Shown in pieces: positions 44,165 through 54,293 of a stretch of 64,000 bases of DNA. Position 1 is the first letter of the stretch; every line of letters begins with the position of its first letter. Under the pieces are notes generated by a model. It was not told the origin of the DNA and searched no databases. It worked only from the letters and a program-made list of their open reading frames with translations. A program made the translations under genes and the position numbers. Source of the DNA: Sorangium cellulosum (GTDB lineage: Bacteria > Myxococcota_A > Polyangia > Polyangiales > Polyangiaceae); NCBI RefSeq assembly GCF_002950945.1, contig NZ_CP012673.1, positions 9,686,501 through 9,750,500 of the forward strand, given 5' to 3'.

Positions 44165-47100
44165 ATGATGAAGAGTGGACGCGATCCTGGGTGCGTATTC
44201 GTTCATGAGATGTTCGAGGCTCACGCGAACCGCTGCCCGGGCGCCGTGGCGGTCGTCGCCGACGACGAGCAGATCTCTTATGGGGCGCTGAACGCGAGGG
44301 CGAATCGGCTGGCGCACCATCTGATGGCGCTGGGCGTCGGTCCCGAGATGCGGGTCGGCCTGTGCGTCGAGCGCTCCATCGACATGATCGTCGGGGCGCT
44401 CGGGATCCTCAAGGCGGGCGGCGCGTACGTCCCGCTCGACCCTGCATACCCGAGGGATCGTCTGCGCTTCTTCCTCGAAGACGCGGGCGCTCCGCTGCTG
44501 GTCACGCACCGCCCTCGCACGGCGGCTCTACCCCAGGGCAACGCCGCCGTGGTCGACCTCGACGAGCACCTCGGCGCCATCGGGGCGAGAAGCGCGGAGA
44601 ACCCCGCGCGCAACGTCAGTCCGGAGAACCTCGCCTACGTGGTCTACACCTCTGGGTCCACAGGCAAGCCAAAGGGGGTCATGATCCCTCACGCCGCGCT
44701 GGCCAACTGCATCGAGGCGCTGCGAGAGGCCTACGAGCTCGGCGCGGACGACCGCGTCCTGCAGTTCGCGTCGCTGTGCTTCGACGTGAGCGCCGAGGAG
44801 ATCTACACGTGCCTCGCGGCGGGAGCCACGCTCGTGCTGCGCAGCGAGCTGATGCTGCAGTCCACCTCCACGTTCCTCCAGAGATGCGCCGCGCACGGCG
44901 TGACCGTCCTCAACCTGCCCACCTCGTACTGGCACGACCTCGCCGCGGATCTCCGGAAGGAGAGCGCGGCCCTGCCCCCCTCGCTGCGCCTCGTGATCAT
45001 CGGAGGGGAGAGGGCGCTGCCCGCGCGCCTGGCCGCGTGGCGAGAGCACGTCGGCCCGCGGCCCAGGCTCCTCAACGCCTACGGGCCGACCGAGGCGACC
45101 ATAACTGCGATGATCGCCGACCTCTCGACGTCGCCCGCCGAGGGGCCGATCTCTGTCGGGGCGCCGATACGCAATGTCAGCGCCTTGATCCTCGACGGCG
45201 CCATGCATCGCGCGGGCCTCGGCGAGCTGGGCGAGCTTTATCTCGGCGGGGCAGGCCTCGCCCGCGGATACCTCGGCCGCCCGGAGCTCACCGCGGCGCG
45301 GTTCATCGCGGATCCATTCTCCCGCGAGACGGGGGCGCGCCTCTACAGGACCGGGGATCTGGCCCGGCTCCTGCCCGATGGCAGCGCCGAGATCGTCGGC
45401 CGCGCCGACGATCAGGTCAAACACCGGGGGTACCGGATCGAGCTCGGCGAGATCGAGAGCGCCCTGTGCGCGCACCCGCGCGTACGCCAGGCCGCGGCCA
45501 TCCTCCGCGAGGACGCCCCGGGAGACAGACGCCTCGTCGCCCATGTGGCCCTCGGTCCAGGCGTTCATGAGCCGCGCAGCGCCGCCGAGGAGCTCCGCGC
45601 CTTCGTGCGGCAGAGGCTCCCCGATTACATGGTGCCATCGAGCTTCGTCCTGCAGGAGGCCCTGCCGCTCTCGCCCAGCGGAAAGGTGGATCGCGCCGCC
45701 CTGCGTGCGCCGGATCGCACGGGCGACGACGAGCGAGGGTCGGCGCCACCCCGCACGGCGGTCGAGAAGGTGCTGGAGGGCGTCTTTGCCGCGGTCCTCG
45801 GTCTCGGGCAGGTGGGCGTGCACGAGAACTTCTTCGAGCTCGGCGGCCATTCTCTGCTGGCGACGCAGGTGATAGCGCGCGTGCGCGATGTCTACCGGAT
45901 AGAGATCCCCATCCGCTGCCTGTTCGAATCCCCGACCATCGAAGCGCTGGCCAAGGTCGTCGAGGCCGCGCGCAACCAGGAGCACGGCGCTGGCTTGCCG
46001 ATGATCCAGCGCGCACCGCGCGACAGACCACTTCCGGTCTCCCATGCCCAGAGGCGGCTCTGGCTCGTCGATCGGATGACGCCGGACCATGCCTTCTACA
46101 ACGTCCCTCAGGCCGTACGCCGCATCCTGGGGCCGCTCGACGTGACGGCGCTCGAGCGGGCGCTCGGCGAGATCATGCACCGCCACGAGGCGCTGCGCAC
46201 CACGTTCGCATGGAGCGGCGGAGAGCTCGTACAGGTCATCCATCCACACCACGGCTTCTCGCTGCCTCGCGTGGATCTGAGGGGCATCGAGCGCTCCGCG
46301 CGGGAGCGGACGGTGCTCGCGCTGATCGCGGAGGATATTCGAAGGCCCTTCGATCTCACCGCCGGGCCGCTCGTCCGGGCCTCCCTGCTCGAGCTCCGGG
46401 AGGACGAGCACGTCCTGCTCCTCACGCTGCACCACATCACCTGCGACAACTGGTCGCTCGGCGTGCTGTTCCTGGAGCTCATGAGCCTTTACGACGCCTT
46501 TGCGCGGGGGCTCGGCTCGCCGCTCCCGGCGCTGCCCATTCAATACGCCGACTACGCCGTGTGGCAGCGAGCGTGGCTCGAAGGGCCCGCCCGATCCGCC
46601 CAGCTCGCCTACTGGAGGCGAGAGCTCGATGGCCTGCCCGTGCTCGAGCTCCCGGCGGACCACCCACGGAAGGCAGTGCCCACGCACCGAGGCGGCGCCG
46701 CGCCCGTGTCGATCCCGAAGCACCTCGCGGACACGCTCGCGCGTTTCAGCCAGCGACAGGGCGTTACCTCGTTCATGACCTTGCTCGCCGCCTATTTCAC
46801 GCTGCTCGCTCGCTACACCGGCGCGGACGACATCCCGATCGGCGTGGCGATCGCCAACCGGAGGCAACGTGAGCTCGAGGGCCTCATCGGGTTCTTCGTG
46901 AACACGCTCGTGTTGCGCGGCGATCTCTCGGGCGAACCGACCTTCCGCGAGCTCGTCGGTCGCGTGCGCGACGTGGCCCTGAGGGGGTACACGAACCAGG
47001 ATCTCCCCTTCGATGAGCTCGTCGACGAGCTGCAGCCGCACCGGGATCCAAGCCGCCATCCGCTGTTTCAGGTCGGGTTCACTCATTTCAATGATCCGCT

Positions 47101-50100
47101 CCCCACGATGGAGCTGCCCGGGCTCGAGCTCCTCCCCGAGGAGCTCCACAACGGGACATCGAAGCTCGACCTGCTCCTGCTCTTGGCCGAGGCGCCAGAC
47201 GGCATCCACGGATCGCTCGAGTACAGCGCGGAGCTGTTCGAGCCCGAGACAGCGCAGAGGATGGTCCGGCACTTCCTCGTGCTGCTCGAGAGCATCGCCC
47301 AGGAGCCGGACCGGAGCATCTGGTCCCTGCCCCTCCTGCCTGCCGACGAGGAGGAGCTCGTCACGCGCGTGTGGAACCGGACATCCAGGGAGTACTCCGA
47401 CGCGGCGTGCATCCATCACCTCGTCGAGGCGCAGGCGTCGCGGTCCGCGGACGCCCTCGCCGTGGTGTTCGAGGGGGAGTCGTTGACGTACGGGGAGCTC
47501 GACACGAGGGCCAACCAGACGGCGCATCTCCTGCTCTCCCTCGGCGTGGGCCCGGGATCACTCGTGGGGATATGGCTGGAGCGCTCCCCGGAGATCGTCG
47601 TCGCGATCCTCGCCGTATGGAAGGCCGGAGGAGCCTACGTGCCGCTCGATCCCAGGTACCCGAGGGAGCGCCTGGAGTTCATGCTGCAGGACGCGCGCGT
47701 GCCTCTGGTGCTCACGCAGCGCCAGCTCGCGGAGGCGATTCCGAGAGGCGATGTGCCCGTCGTCTGCTTGGACGAGGAGGCGGGGGCCATCGCGCGGAAC
47801 GCCGACACGCCGCCGGAGACGCGCGTGACCCCTGACGACCTCGCGTACGTCATCTACACGTCCGGCTCGACCGGCAGGCCAAAGGGAGTCTTGATAGAAC
47901 ATCGAGGCGTATGCAACCTCGCAGAGTCGCTGCGCAGGATCTTCGGCCTCGGCCCCTCTGACCGCTTGCTCCAGTTTGCCTCGATGAGCTTCGACGCCTC
48001 GGTGGCGAAGATCGTCATGGCCCTGACCGCCGGGGCGACCTTGTACCTCGCGAGCAGAGAGGCGCAGATGCCCGGGCGCGCCCTGCTCGCGCTCTTGCGC
48101 GAGCGAGAGATCGAGATCGCCGTCCTGCCGCCGTCGGTGCTCGCGGCGCTGCCGTTCGAGCAGCTGCCCGCGCTCCGTACGCTCGTCGTCGCAGGGGAAG
48201 CGTGCCCTCCCGAGCTCGTGGCGACGTGGGGCCGAGGCCGCCGCTTCTGGAACGCCTACGGGCCGACCGAGGCCACCGTCTGCGCCACGGCCGGGGAGTG
48301 CGTGGACGCGAGCCGCAAGCCGCCGATCGGGCGCCCGATCGACAACACGAGGCTCTATATCCTGGACAGACACCGAAAGCCTGTACCGATCGGCGTACCA
48401 GGCGAGATCTATATCGGCGGCGTGGGCGTCGCGCGCGGCTACCTCAACCTGCCCGAGCTGACCGAGGAGCGATTCATCCGCGATCCCTTCAGCGACGCAC
48501 CGCGGGCCCGCGTGTACAGGACCGGCGACCTCGGCCGGTACCTGCCGGACGGGAGCATCGAGTTTCTCGGACGCGTCGACCAGCAGGTCAAGCTGCGAGG
48601 TTTCCGCGTCGAGACGGGCGAGGTCGAGTCGATCCTCGGCCTGCACCCGGCCGTGCGGTCCGCCTCCGTCGTCCTCCATGAGGACGCTTCCGGCCAGCAG
48701 CGCCTCGTCGCCTACGTCGTGCTCGGCGCGCGCGCCGCGGACACGCTCGAGTCTGCCGCGTGGGACGACGAGCAGGTCACCGCCTGGAAGGCGCTCTACG
48801 ACGAGGACCACCGCCGGATGTCCGAGCCCGAGGATCCGACGTTCAATATCAGCGAATGGAACAGCAGCTACACGGGGCAGCCGATACCGGAGGAGGAGAT
48901 GCGCGCGTGGAGGGATCACACGGTCGCGCGCATCCGAGCCCTCGAGCCGCGCAAGGTGCTCGAGATCGGCTGTGGCACCGGGCTCCTGCTCTTTCCGGTC
49001 GCGCCCCACTGCGAGGGCTACCTCGGCACGGACTTCTCGAGCGAGGTCCTGGAGTACCTTGGACGGCAGCTCGCGCGCCTCGAGGCGCCGCTGCCCCAGG
49101 TGTCGCTCGAGCGCAGGGCCGCGGACGATCTGGGCGACCTCACGCCCGGGGCGTTCGACACCGTCGTCGTCAACTCCGTCGTCCAGTATTTTCCGAGCGT
49201 CGCTTACCTGACGCGCGTGCTCGAGGGCGCCGCACGGGCCGTGCGGCGCGGCGGTCGCATCTTCGTGGGCGACGTCCGCAGTCTCCCGCTCCACCACGCG
49301 TATTGCGCGTCCGTGGAGCTCCATCGGGCGATGGCCGCGCTCGGGCGGGCCGCGCTCCGGACGCTCGCGCGGCAGCGCATGACCCAGGAGGAGGAGCTCG
49401 TCATCGACCCGGCGTTCTTCGAGGCCCTGAGGGAGCGAATCCCCAGGATCAGCGGTGTCGAGATCCTCCTGAAGCGGGGCCGCCATCACAACGAGCTGAC
49501 GAAATTCCGGTACGACGTGGTCCTCCACATCGAGGCATCGAGCGCCCCCGAGCGGCGCGCACCGGACACTTTTTGGATCGAATGGACGAGGGATTGGACG
49601 CCGGAGAGGATCCGCCGGAAGCTCGAGGAGACGAGGTCAGGAGGCCTCGGGATCCGGGGCGTCCCCGACGCGCGCGTCTATGCGGATATGACCCTCGTGG
49701 AGTGGCTCACCCGCGATCGCGGACCGCTCAACGCGGGCGAGATGCGCGCCGCGCTCGCCGAGAGCACCTCCGCGGCCGTCGATCCAGAAGAGATGTGGGC
49801 GCTCTGCGATGGCATGCCGTTCACCGCGAGCGTGCGCTCTTCCGGGGGCGGCGCCGCAGGGCGCTTCGACGTGGCGTTCACGAGGGACGAGACGGGCACG
49901 ACCGTCCCGTGGCCCGCCGCGCGCGGGGCGCCCCTCGGTCGTCACGCGGCGGCGCCGCTCGCGTCGTACGCGAACGATCCATTGCAGGGGAAGCTGACCC
50001 AGAAGCTCGTCCCCGAGCTTCGACGGTTCCTCCAGGCCAAGGTGCCGAGCTACATGGTGCCGTCGGCGTTCATCGTGCTCGATGCCCAGCCGCTCTCGCC

Positions 50101-50515
50101 GACCGGCAAGGTGGACCGCAGGGCCCTGGCGCGGCGGGAGGGCGTTCACCACGTCTCGACCGCCACCTTCGCGCCCCCCCGGACCAAGCTCCAGCGCGAC
50201 ATCGCCGATGTGTGGCAGCGCGTGCTCCACCTCGACGCCGTCGGCGTGAACGACAACTTCTTCGATCTCGGAGGCAACTCCCTGCTCACGGCGCAAGTCC
50301 AGGCAAAGCTACGGGAGGCCCTCGGCAGAGACGTCGCCCTGGTCGACCTGTTTCAGTACCCCACCGTCAGCGCACTGGCGGATTTCCTGGCGCGAGACCC
50401 CCGGGCGCGCGCTCCCGGTCGCCCGAGCGCCGGGCCCCGCTCGAGCCCGGAAGACATGATCGCCCGCCATGAGGCCCGCGCGCAGGCGAGGAGGACGCAC
50501 CGTGAAAATTCCTGA
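44165..50515 (+). CDS. NRPS, line 2 (A-T-C-A-MT-T)
   Basis: 2116 aa from the ATG at 44165 (MMKSGRDPG); an ATG at 44138 is possible, and neither has a strong ribosome-binding site. There is no C domain at the front, so it starts a chain: A1 ~20-520 (LKAGGAYVPLDPAYP, YTSGSTGKPKG ~163, NAYGPTEATI ~305), T1 FFELGGHSL ~559. C ~618-1055 has HHITCDN instead of HHxxxDG. A2 ~1070-1490, with NAYGPTEATV ~1363, is followed by an inserted methyltransferase (VLEIGCGTGLLL ~1600; NSSYTGQPI before it) and the A10 end GKVDRRAL (~1981), T2 FFDLGGNSLL ~2036. Reconstructed specificity residues are D-V-E-N-I-G-A-I-T-K for A1 (unassigned) and D-A-A-V-V-A-A-V-C-K for A2 (closest to Phe/Tyr). It is a two-residue line with N-methylation of the second; 14-bp overlap with the PKS gene. 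Confidence 0.95.
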   Translation: MMKSGRDPGCVFVHEMFEAHANRCPGAVAVVADDEQISYGALNARANRLAHHLMALGVGPEMRVGLCVERSIDMIVGALGILKAGGAYVPLDPAYPRDRLRFFLEDAGAPLLVTHRPRTAALPQGNAAVVDLDEHLGAIGARSAENPARNVSPENLAYVVYTSGSTGKPKGVMIPHAALANCIEALREAYELGADDRVLQFASLCFDVSAEEIYTCLAAGATLVLRSELMLQSTSTFLQRCAAHGVTVLNLPTSYWHDLAADLRKESAALPPSLRLVIIGGERALPARLAAWREHVGPRPRLLNAYGPTEATITAMIADLSTSPAEGPISVGAPIRNVSALILDGAMHRAGLGELGELYLGGAGLARGYLGRPELTAARFIADPFSRETGARLYRTGDLARLLPDGSAEIVGRADDQVKHRGYRIELGEIESALCAHPRVRQAAAILREDAPGDRRLVAHVALGPGVHEPRSAAEELRAFVRQRLPDYMVPSSFVLQEALPLSPSGKVDRAALRAPDRTGDDERGSAPPRTAVEKVLEGVFAAVLGLGQVGVHENFFELGGHSLLATQVIARVRDVYRIEIPIRCLFESPTIEALAKVVEAARNQEHGAGLPMIQRAPRDRPLPVSHAQRRLWLVDRMTPDHAFYNVPQAVRRILGPLDVTALERALGEIMHRHEALRTTFAWSGGELVQVIHPHHGFSLPRVDLRGIERSARERTVLALIAEDIRRPFDLTAGPLVRASLLELREDEHVLLLTLHHITCDNWSLGVLFLELMSLYDAFARGLGSPLPALPIQYADYAVWQRAWLEGPARSAQLAYWRRELDGLPVLELPADHPRKAVPTHRGGAAPVSIPKHLADTLARFSQRQGVTSFMTLLAAYFTLLARYTGADDIPIGVAIANRRQRELEGLIGFFVNTLVLRGDLSGEPTFRELVGRVRDVALRGYTNQDLPFDELVDELQPHRDPSRHPLFQVGFTHFNDPLPTMELPGLELLPEELHNGTSKLDLLLLLAEAPDGIHGSLEYSAELFEPETAQRMVRHFLVLLESIAQEPDRSIWSLPLLPADEEELVTRVWNRTSREYSDAACIHHLVEAQASRSADALAVVFEGESLTYGELDTRANQTAHLLLSLGVGPGSLVGIWLERSPEIVVAILAVWKAGGAYVPLDPRYPRERLEFMLQDARVPLVLTQRQLAEAIPRGDVPVVCLDEEAGAIARNADTPPETRVTPDDLAYVIYTSGSTGRPKGVLIEHRGVCNLAESLRRIFGLGPSDRLLQFASMSFDASVAKIVMALTAGATLYLASREAQMPGRALLALLREREIEIAVLPPSVLAALPFEQLPALRTLVVAGEACPPELVATWGRGRRFWNAYGPTEATVCATAGECVDASRKPPIGRPIDNTRLYILDRHRKPVPIGVPGEIYIGGVGVARGYLNLPELTEERFIRDPFSDAPRARVYRTGDLGRYLPDGSIEFLGRVDQQVKLRGFRVETGEVESILGLHPAVRSASVVLHEDASGQQRLVAYVVLGARAADTLESAAWDDEQVTAWKALYDEDHRRMSEPEDPTFNISEWNSSYTGQPIPEEEMRAWRDHTVARIRALEPRKVLEIGCGTGLLLFPVAPHCEGYLGTDFSSEVLEYLGRQLARLEAPLPQVSLERRAADDLGDLTPGAFDTVVVNSVVQYFPSVAYLTRVLEGAARAVRRGGRIFVGDVRSLPLHHAYCASVELHRAMAALGRAALRTLARQRMTQEEELVIDPAFFEALRERIPRISGVEILLKRGRHHNELTKFRYDVVLHIEASSAPERRAPDTFWIEWTRDWTPERIRRKLEETRSGGLGIRGVPDARVYADMTLVEWLTRDRGPLNAGEMRAALAESTSAAVDPEEMWALCDGMPFTASVRSSGGGAAGRFDVAFTRDETGTTVPWPAARGAPLGRHAAAPLASYANDPLQGKLTQKLVPELRRFLQAKVPSYMVPSAFIVLDAQPLSPTGKVDRRALARREGVHHVSTATFAPPRTKLQRDIADVWQRVLHLDAVGVNDNFFDLGGNSLLTAQVQAKLREALGRDVALVDLFQYPTVSALADFLARDPRARAPGRPSAGPRSSPEDMIARHEARAQARRTHRENS

Positions 50516-53500
50516 GAAGCCGCTCGACGCCGAGCACGTCGCCATCATCGGCATGTCTGGCCGCTTCCCGGGCGCGCCGGACGTCGACCGGTTCTGGAAG
50601 AACGTTCGCGATGGAGTCGAGTCGATATCGAGCTTCTCCGAGCAGGAGCTGATGGATGCCGGCGTCGATCCGGCGTTGCTCCGGAGGCCGAACTACGTCC
50701 GGGCGAAGGCCTCGCTCGAGCACGTCGACGAGCTCGACGCCCCGTTCTTCCAGCTCAGCGCGAGGGAGGCGGAGATCACGGACCCGCAGCAGCGGATCTT
50801 CCTCGAGTGTGCCTGGGAGGCGCTGGAGAGCGCAGGCTACGCCGGGCAAACCGACGACGTCTCCATCGGCGTGTTCGCCGGCGCGGAGAGCTTGAGCAGC
50901 TATTTCCTGAACAACATCTACCCGAACGCGGAGCTGCGGGCGTCCGTCGGCGATTACCAGCTCATCCTCGCGAACGAGCGCGATTTTCTGTGTACCCGCG
51001 TGTCCTACAAACTGAACCTCACGGGTCCGTGCGTGACGGTGCAGACGGCGTGCTCCACGTCGCTCGTCTCGGTGTACATGGCATGCCAGAGCCTGCTCGG
51101 GGGTCAATGCGACATGGCGCTGGCGGGGGGCGTCTCGATAAGCTTCCCGCTCGTGTCCGGATATCTCTACGAGGAAGGGATGGTCCTCTCTCCCGATGGG
51201 CGCTGCAGGGCCTTCGACGCCGCGGCCTCCGGCACCGTCGAGGGCAGCGGCGCGGGCGTCGTCCTCCTGAAGAGGCTCGATCGCGCCCTCGCCGACGGTG
51301 ATACCGTCCACGCGGTCATCCGGGGCGCAGCGATCAACAACGACGGGTCGAGCAAGATCGGGTTCACCGCGCCGAGCGTTCAGGGACAGGCGGAGGTCAT
51401 CGCCATGGCCATGGTCGCCGCGAGGGTCGAGCCCGAGACGATATCCTACGTGGAGGCGCACGGCACGGCCACGCGCGTCGGAGATCCCATCGAGATCGCG
51501 GCGCTGAAGCAGGTTTTTGGCTCGCGCACGCGCAAGAAGAACTTCTGCGCGCTCGGCTCCGTGAAGACCAACATCGGGCACCTGGGCGCCGCCGCCGGCA
51601 TCGCGGGCCTGATCAAGACCGTGCAAGCGCTGAAGCACGCGCAGATCCCGCCCAGCTTGCACTTCCAGCAACCCAACCCCCTGGCTGCGCTGGTCGACAG
51701 CCCGTTCCGCGTCAGCACAGAGCTCTCCACGTGGAGCCCCGGCGCGTGCCCCCGCCGCGCAGGAGTGAGCTCCTTCGGTATGGGCGGCACGAACGCGCAC
51801 GTCATTCTCGAGGAGGCTCCGGCGGCTGACCGCGAGGCCTCGCGGCCGATCGGCCGGCGCCCCCGTCTCCTCGTCCTGTCCGCGAAGACCCCCACGGCGC
51901 TCGCGGCCGCCGCCGGAGACCTCCGGCAGCACCTCGCGCAGCACCCCGACCTCGACCTCTCGGACGTGGCCTATACGCTCCAGGTCGGCCGAAGGGCCTT
52001 TCCCCATCGCTGCGCGGTGGTCTGCCCGGGGGCGTCCTCCATCACGTCGGGCCAAGGGGGCCCGGCGGATGCGCTGGACGCGGCGCGGCTCTCCACGGGC
52101 ATCGCGGCGGCGGAGCTCTCCGTGGTGTTCATGTTCCCGGGCCAGGGGACGCAGACCATCCACATGGCCTCGGAGCTGTACGAGACCGAGCCAGTGTTCC
52201 GCGAAAAGCTCGATCGCTGCGCGGAGCTCCTCGCGCCGGAGCTCGGCCATGATCTGCGGCGACTGCTCTACCCCGCGGGAGATTGCGCGGCTCGGGCGGA
52301 GGCGCTGAAGCAGACCGCCGTCGCACAGCCGGCGCTCTTCGCCGTGGAGATCGCGCTCGCGACGTTGTGGATCTCGTGGGGGATCCGTCCCGATGCCATG
52401 ATCGGGCACAGCCTGGGCGAGTACGTCGCCGCCTGCCTCGCCGGGGTGTTCTCCCTGGAGGACGCGCTGTCGCTGGTCGCGGCGCGGGGGCGGCTGATGC
52501 AGCGCCTCCCCGGTGGAGCGATGCTCGCCGTTCCCCTCCCGGAGGACGAGGTGATGCCGCTCGTCGAGGACGAGATCTGCCTCGCCGCGGTGAACGGCCC
52601 GTCGCTCTCGGTCGTGTCCGGCCCGACTCGCGCGATCGACGCGCTCGCCGAGCGGCTCGCCCGGCGCGGCCTCGCCTGCAGCCGACTGCACACCTCCCAC
52701 GCGTTTCATTCCAGCATGATGGATCCTGCCGTCGAGCCCTTCGCCGAGGAGGTGAGCAAAATCCGGTTGAACCGACCCGAGTGCCCCTATCTGTCGAACG
52801 TCACCGGGAGCTTCATCACGGACGCCGACGCGACGTGCCCGCGCTACTGGGCGCGGCACATGCGACACACGGTGCGGTTCGGCGACGGCGTCTCCGTGCT
52901 CCTCGACAGTCCAGCGTCCGTTCTGCTCGAGGTCGGCCCGGGCCACACGCTCCGGGGCCTCGCCCAGCGACACCCGGCACGGACCTCATCGCACGTCGTC
53001 CTCTCGTCGCTCCCCGCGCCAAAGCAAGGCCGGCCGTGCACGGAGACCCTCCTCGACGCGCTGGGTAGGCTCTGGATCGCGGGAGCGGAGGTCGCCTGGC
53101 CCGCCTTGCATTCGGGCGAGCGGCGAAGGCGCGTCCCCTTGCCGACCTATCCGTTCGAGCGTCAGCGCTACTGGATCGACCCGCCGACGCTGGCGGCCGG
53201 CAGGGCGAAGACCAGCGATGGCGTCGAGCAGGCGACCTCGCCGGCGGAAAGCAGGCCTGCCGATGCGGATCGGCGCGCAGCCGCGGCGGCGCAGCGGCGC
53301 CCACCGCATCTCGGCGCCTGCGTCGCCGCGCGGGACGCGCTGGAGAGGACCCTCGCGGAAGCGTGGCAGGACCTGCTCGGCATCCAGCCGGTGGGCATCC
53401 ATGACGATTACTTCGAGCTCGGAGGCGACTCGCTCGCCTCCGTCCGGCTGATCTCCAGGCTGAAGGACGCCGTGGGGGTCGAGGTGTCCTCTCGCACTCT

Positions 53501-54293
53501 CCTGGAGACGCGCACCATCGCCGGTCTGGCGCAGACCATCCGGCAGGCCCGATCCGCGGTCGTGCCCTCTCGATCAGGGCGATCACCGCTCGTGGTCATC
53601 CGGCCTGGTGGGCCTGGTGGAAAGGAGCGGCCGCTGTTCCTCGTCCACCCGGTCGGTGGAGACGTGCTCTGCTACGAGGCCCTCTCGCGGCGCCTGGGAG
53701 CTGATCAACCGGTTTACGGCTTGCAGGCGAGAGGGCTCGACGGCGCGGAGCCGCCTCGGTCCCGGATCCAGGACATGGCGAGGGATTATGCTGGCGCGAT
53801 CTGCGCGGCGCAGCCGTCCGGCCCATACCTCCTCGGGGGCTGGTCGTTCGGCGGGATCGTCGCGTTCGAGGTGGCGCAAGAGCTGCGCCGGCGAGGGGAG
53901 CAGATCGCCCTGCTCGCGCTGATCGACAGCGGCGCGCCGGGACATGGCTTCAGGATGTCCGATGCCGATGACGCCACCCTGCTCGCCTGGTTCGACGCGG
54001 AGCTCCGAGCGGCCGGCGCGGACGAGGACACGGCCGCGACGCGCCCGCTCTATTCGGTGTTCACGGCGAACCTCGCCGCCGGGCAACGACAGCTCCGTGC
54101 GGCTCGTGGGCGGGGGACCAGCGCGGGTCAGGAGGAAGGCTGCGGGAAGGGAGCGGCGGCCGCCTCGGGCTCGGGCGGCAGCACGTCGAGGCGGCGATGC
54201 GTGGACTCCACCAGGCGCGCGGCCACGTGCGGAGGTAGCACGGGCAGGTACGCACGGGACGCATCGAGCATTCGCCGGCGCAGCTTCAGGTAA
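50502..54293 (+). CDS. PKS, line 2 (KS-AT-T-TE with the TE truncated)
   Basis: 1263 aa from a GTG at 50502 with GAGGAG upstream; it overlaps the NRPS stop by 14 bases. KS ~11-440: TACSTS (Cys ~186), EAHGTAT (Ala where EAHGTGT is usual, ~321), NIGHLGAAAG (~357). AT from ~544 (FMFPGQGTQ), GHSLGEY ~636, HTSHAFH ~735, so malonyl-CoA is expected. ACP FELGGDSL ~975. TE from ~1046 (FLVHPVGGD), GWSFGG ~1114 and LIDSGAP for the Ser and Asp; then homology stops at about VFTANLAA (~1190), before the His and ~60-90 residues of the fold. The rest is low-complexity and lies antisense to a Rieske gene. It should accept the N-methylated dipeptide from the NRPS, add one malonate, but perhaps not release it. 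Confidence 0.93.
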   Translation: MKIPEKPLDAEHVAIIGMSGRFPGAPDVDRFWKNVRDGVESISSFSEQELMDAGVDPALLRRPNYVRAKASLEHVDELDAPFFQLSAREAEITDPQQRIFLECAWEALESAGYAGQTDDVSIGVFAGAESLSSYFLNNIYPNAELRASVGDYQLILANERDFLCTRVSYKLNLTGPCVTVQTACSTSLVSVYMACQSLLGGQCDMALAGGVSISFPLVSGYLYEEGMVLSPDGRCRAFDAAASGTVEGSGAGVVLLKRLDRALADGDTVHAVIRGAAINNDGSSKIGFTAPSVQGQAEVIAMAMVAARVEPETISYVEAHGTATRVGDPIEIAALKQVFGSRTRKKNFCALGSVKTNIGHLGAAAGIAGLIKTVQALKHAQIPPSLHFQQPNPLAALVDSPFRVSTELSTWSPGACPRRAGVSSFGMGGTNAHVILEEAPAADREASRPIGRRPRLLVLSAKTPTALAAAAGDLRQHLAQHPDLDLSDVAYTLQVGRRAFPHRCAVVCPGASSITSGQGGPADALDAARLSTGIAAAELSVVFMFPGQGTQTIHMASELYETEPVFREKLDRCAELLAPELGHDLRRLLYPAGDCAARAEALKQTAVAQPALFAVEIALATLWISWGIRPDAMIGHSLGEYVAACLAGVFSLEDALSLVAARGRLMQRLPGGAMLAVPLPEDEVMPLVEDEICLAAVNGPSLSVVSGPTRAIDALAERLARRGLACSRLHTSHAFHSSMMDPAVEPFAEEVSKIRLNRPECPYLSNVTGSFITDADATCPRYWARHMRHTVRFGDGVSVLLDSPASVLLEVGPGHTLRGLAQRHPARTSSHVVLSSLPAPKQGRPCTETLLDALGRLWIAGAEVAWPALHSGERRRRVPLPTYPFERQRYWIDPPTLAAGRAKTSDGVEQATSPAESRPADADRRAAAAAQRRPPHLGACVAARDALERTLAEAWQDLLGIQPVGIHDDYFELGGDSLASVRLISRLKDAVGVEVSSRTLLETRTIAGLAQTIRQARSAVVPSRSGRSPLVVIRPGGPGGKERPLFLVHPVGGDVLCYEALSRRLGADQPVYGLQARGLDGAEPPRSRIQDMARDYAGAICAAQPSGPYLLGGWSFGGIVAFEVAQELRRRGEQIALLALIDSGAPGHGFRMSDADDATLLAWFDAELRAAGADEDTAATRPLYSVFTANLAAGQRQLRAARGRGTSAGQEEGCGKGAAAASGSGGSTSRRRCVDSTRRAATCGGSTGRYARDASSIRRRSFR

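Noticed and set aside
49560..50000. Separate gene between the methyltransferase and A10 end in line 2
   Set aside because: The frame is continuous and a homologous stretch occurs at the same place in line 1, so it is part of the MT-containing module.
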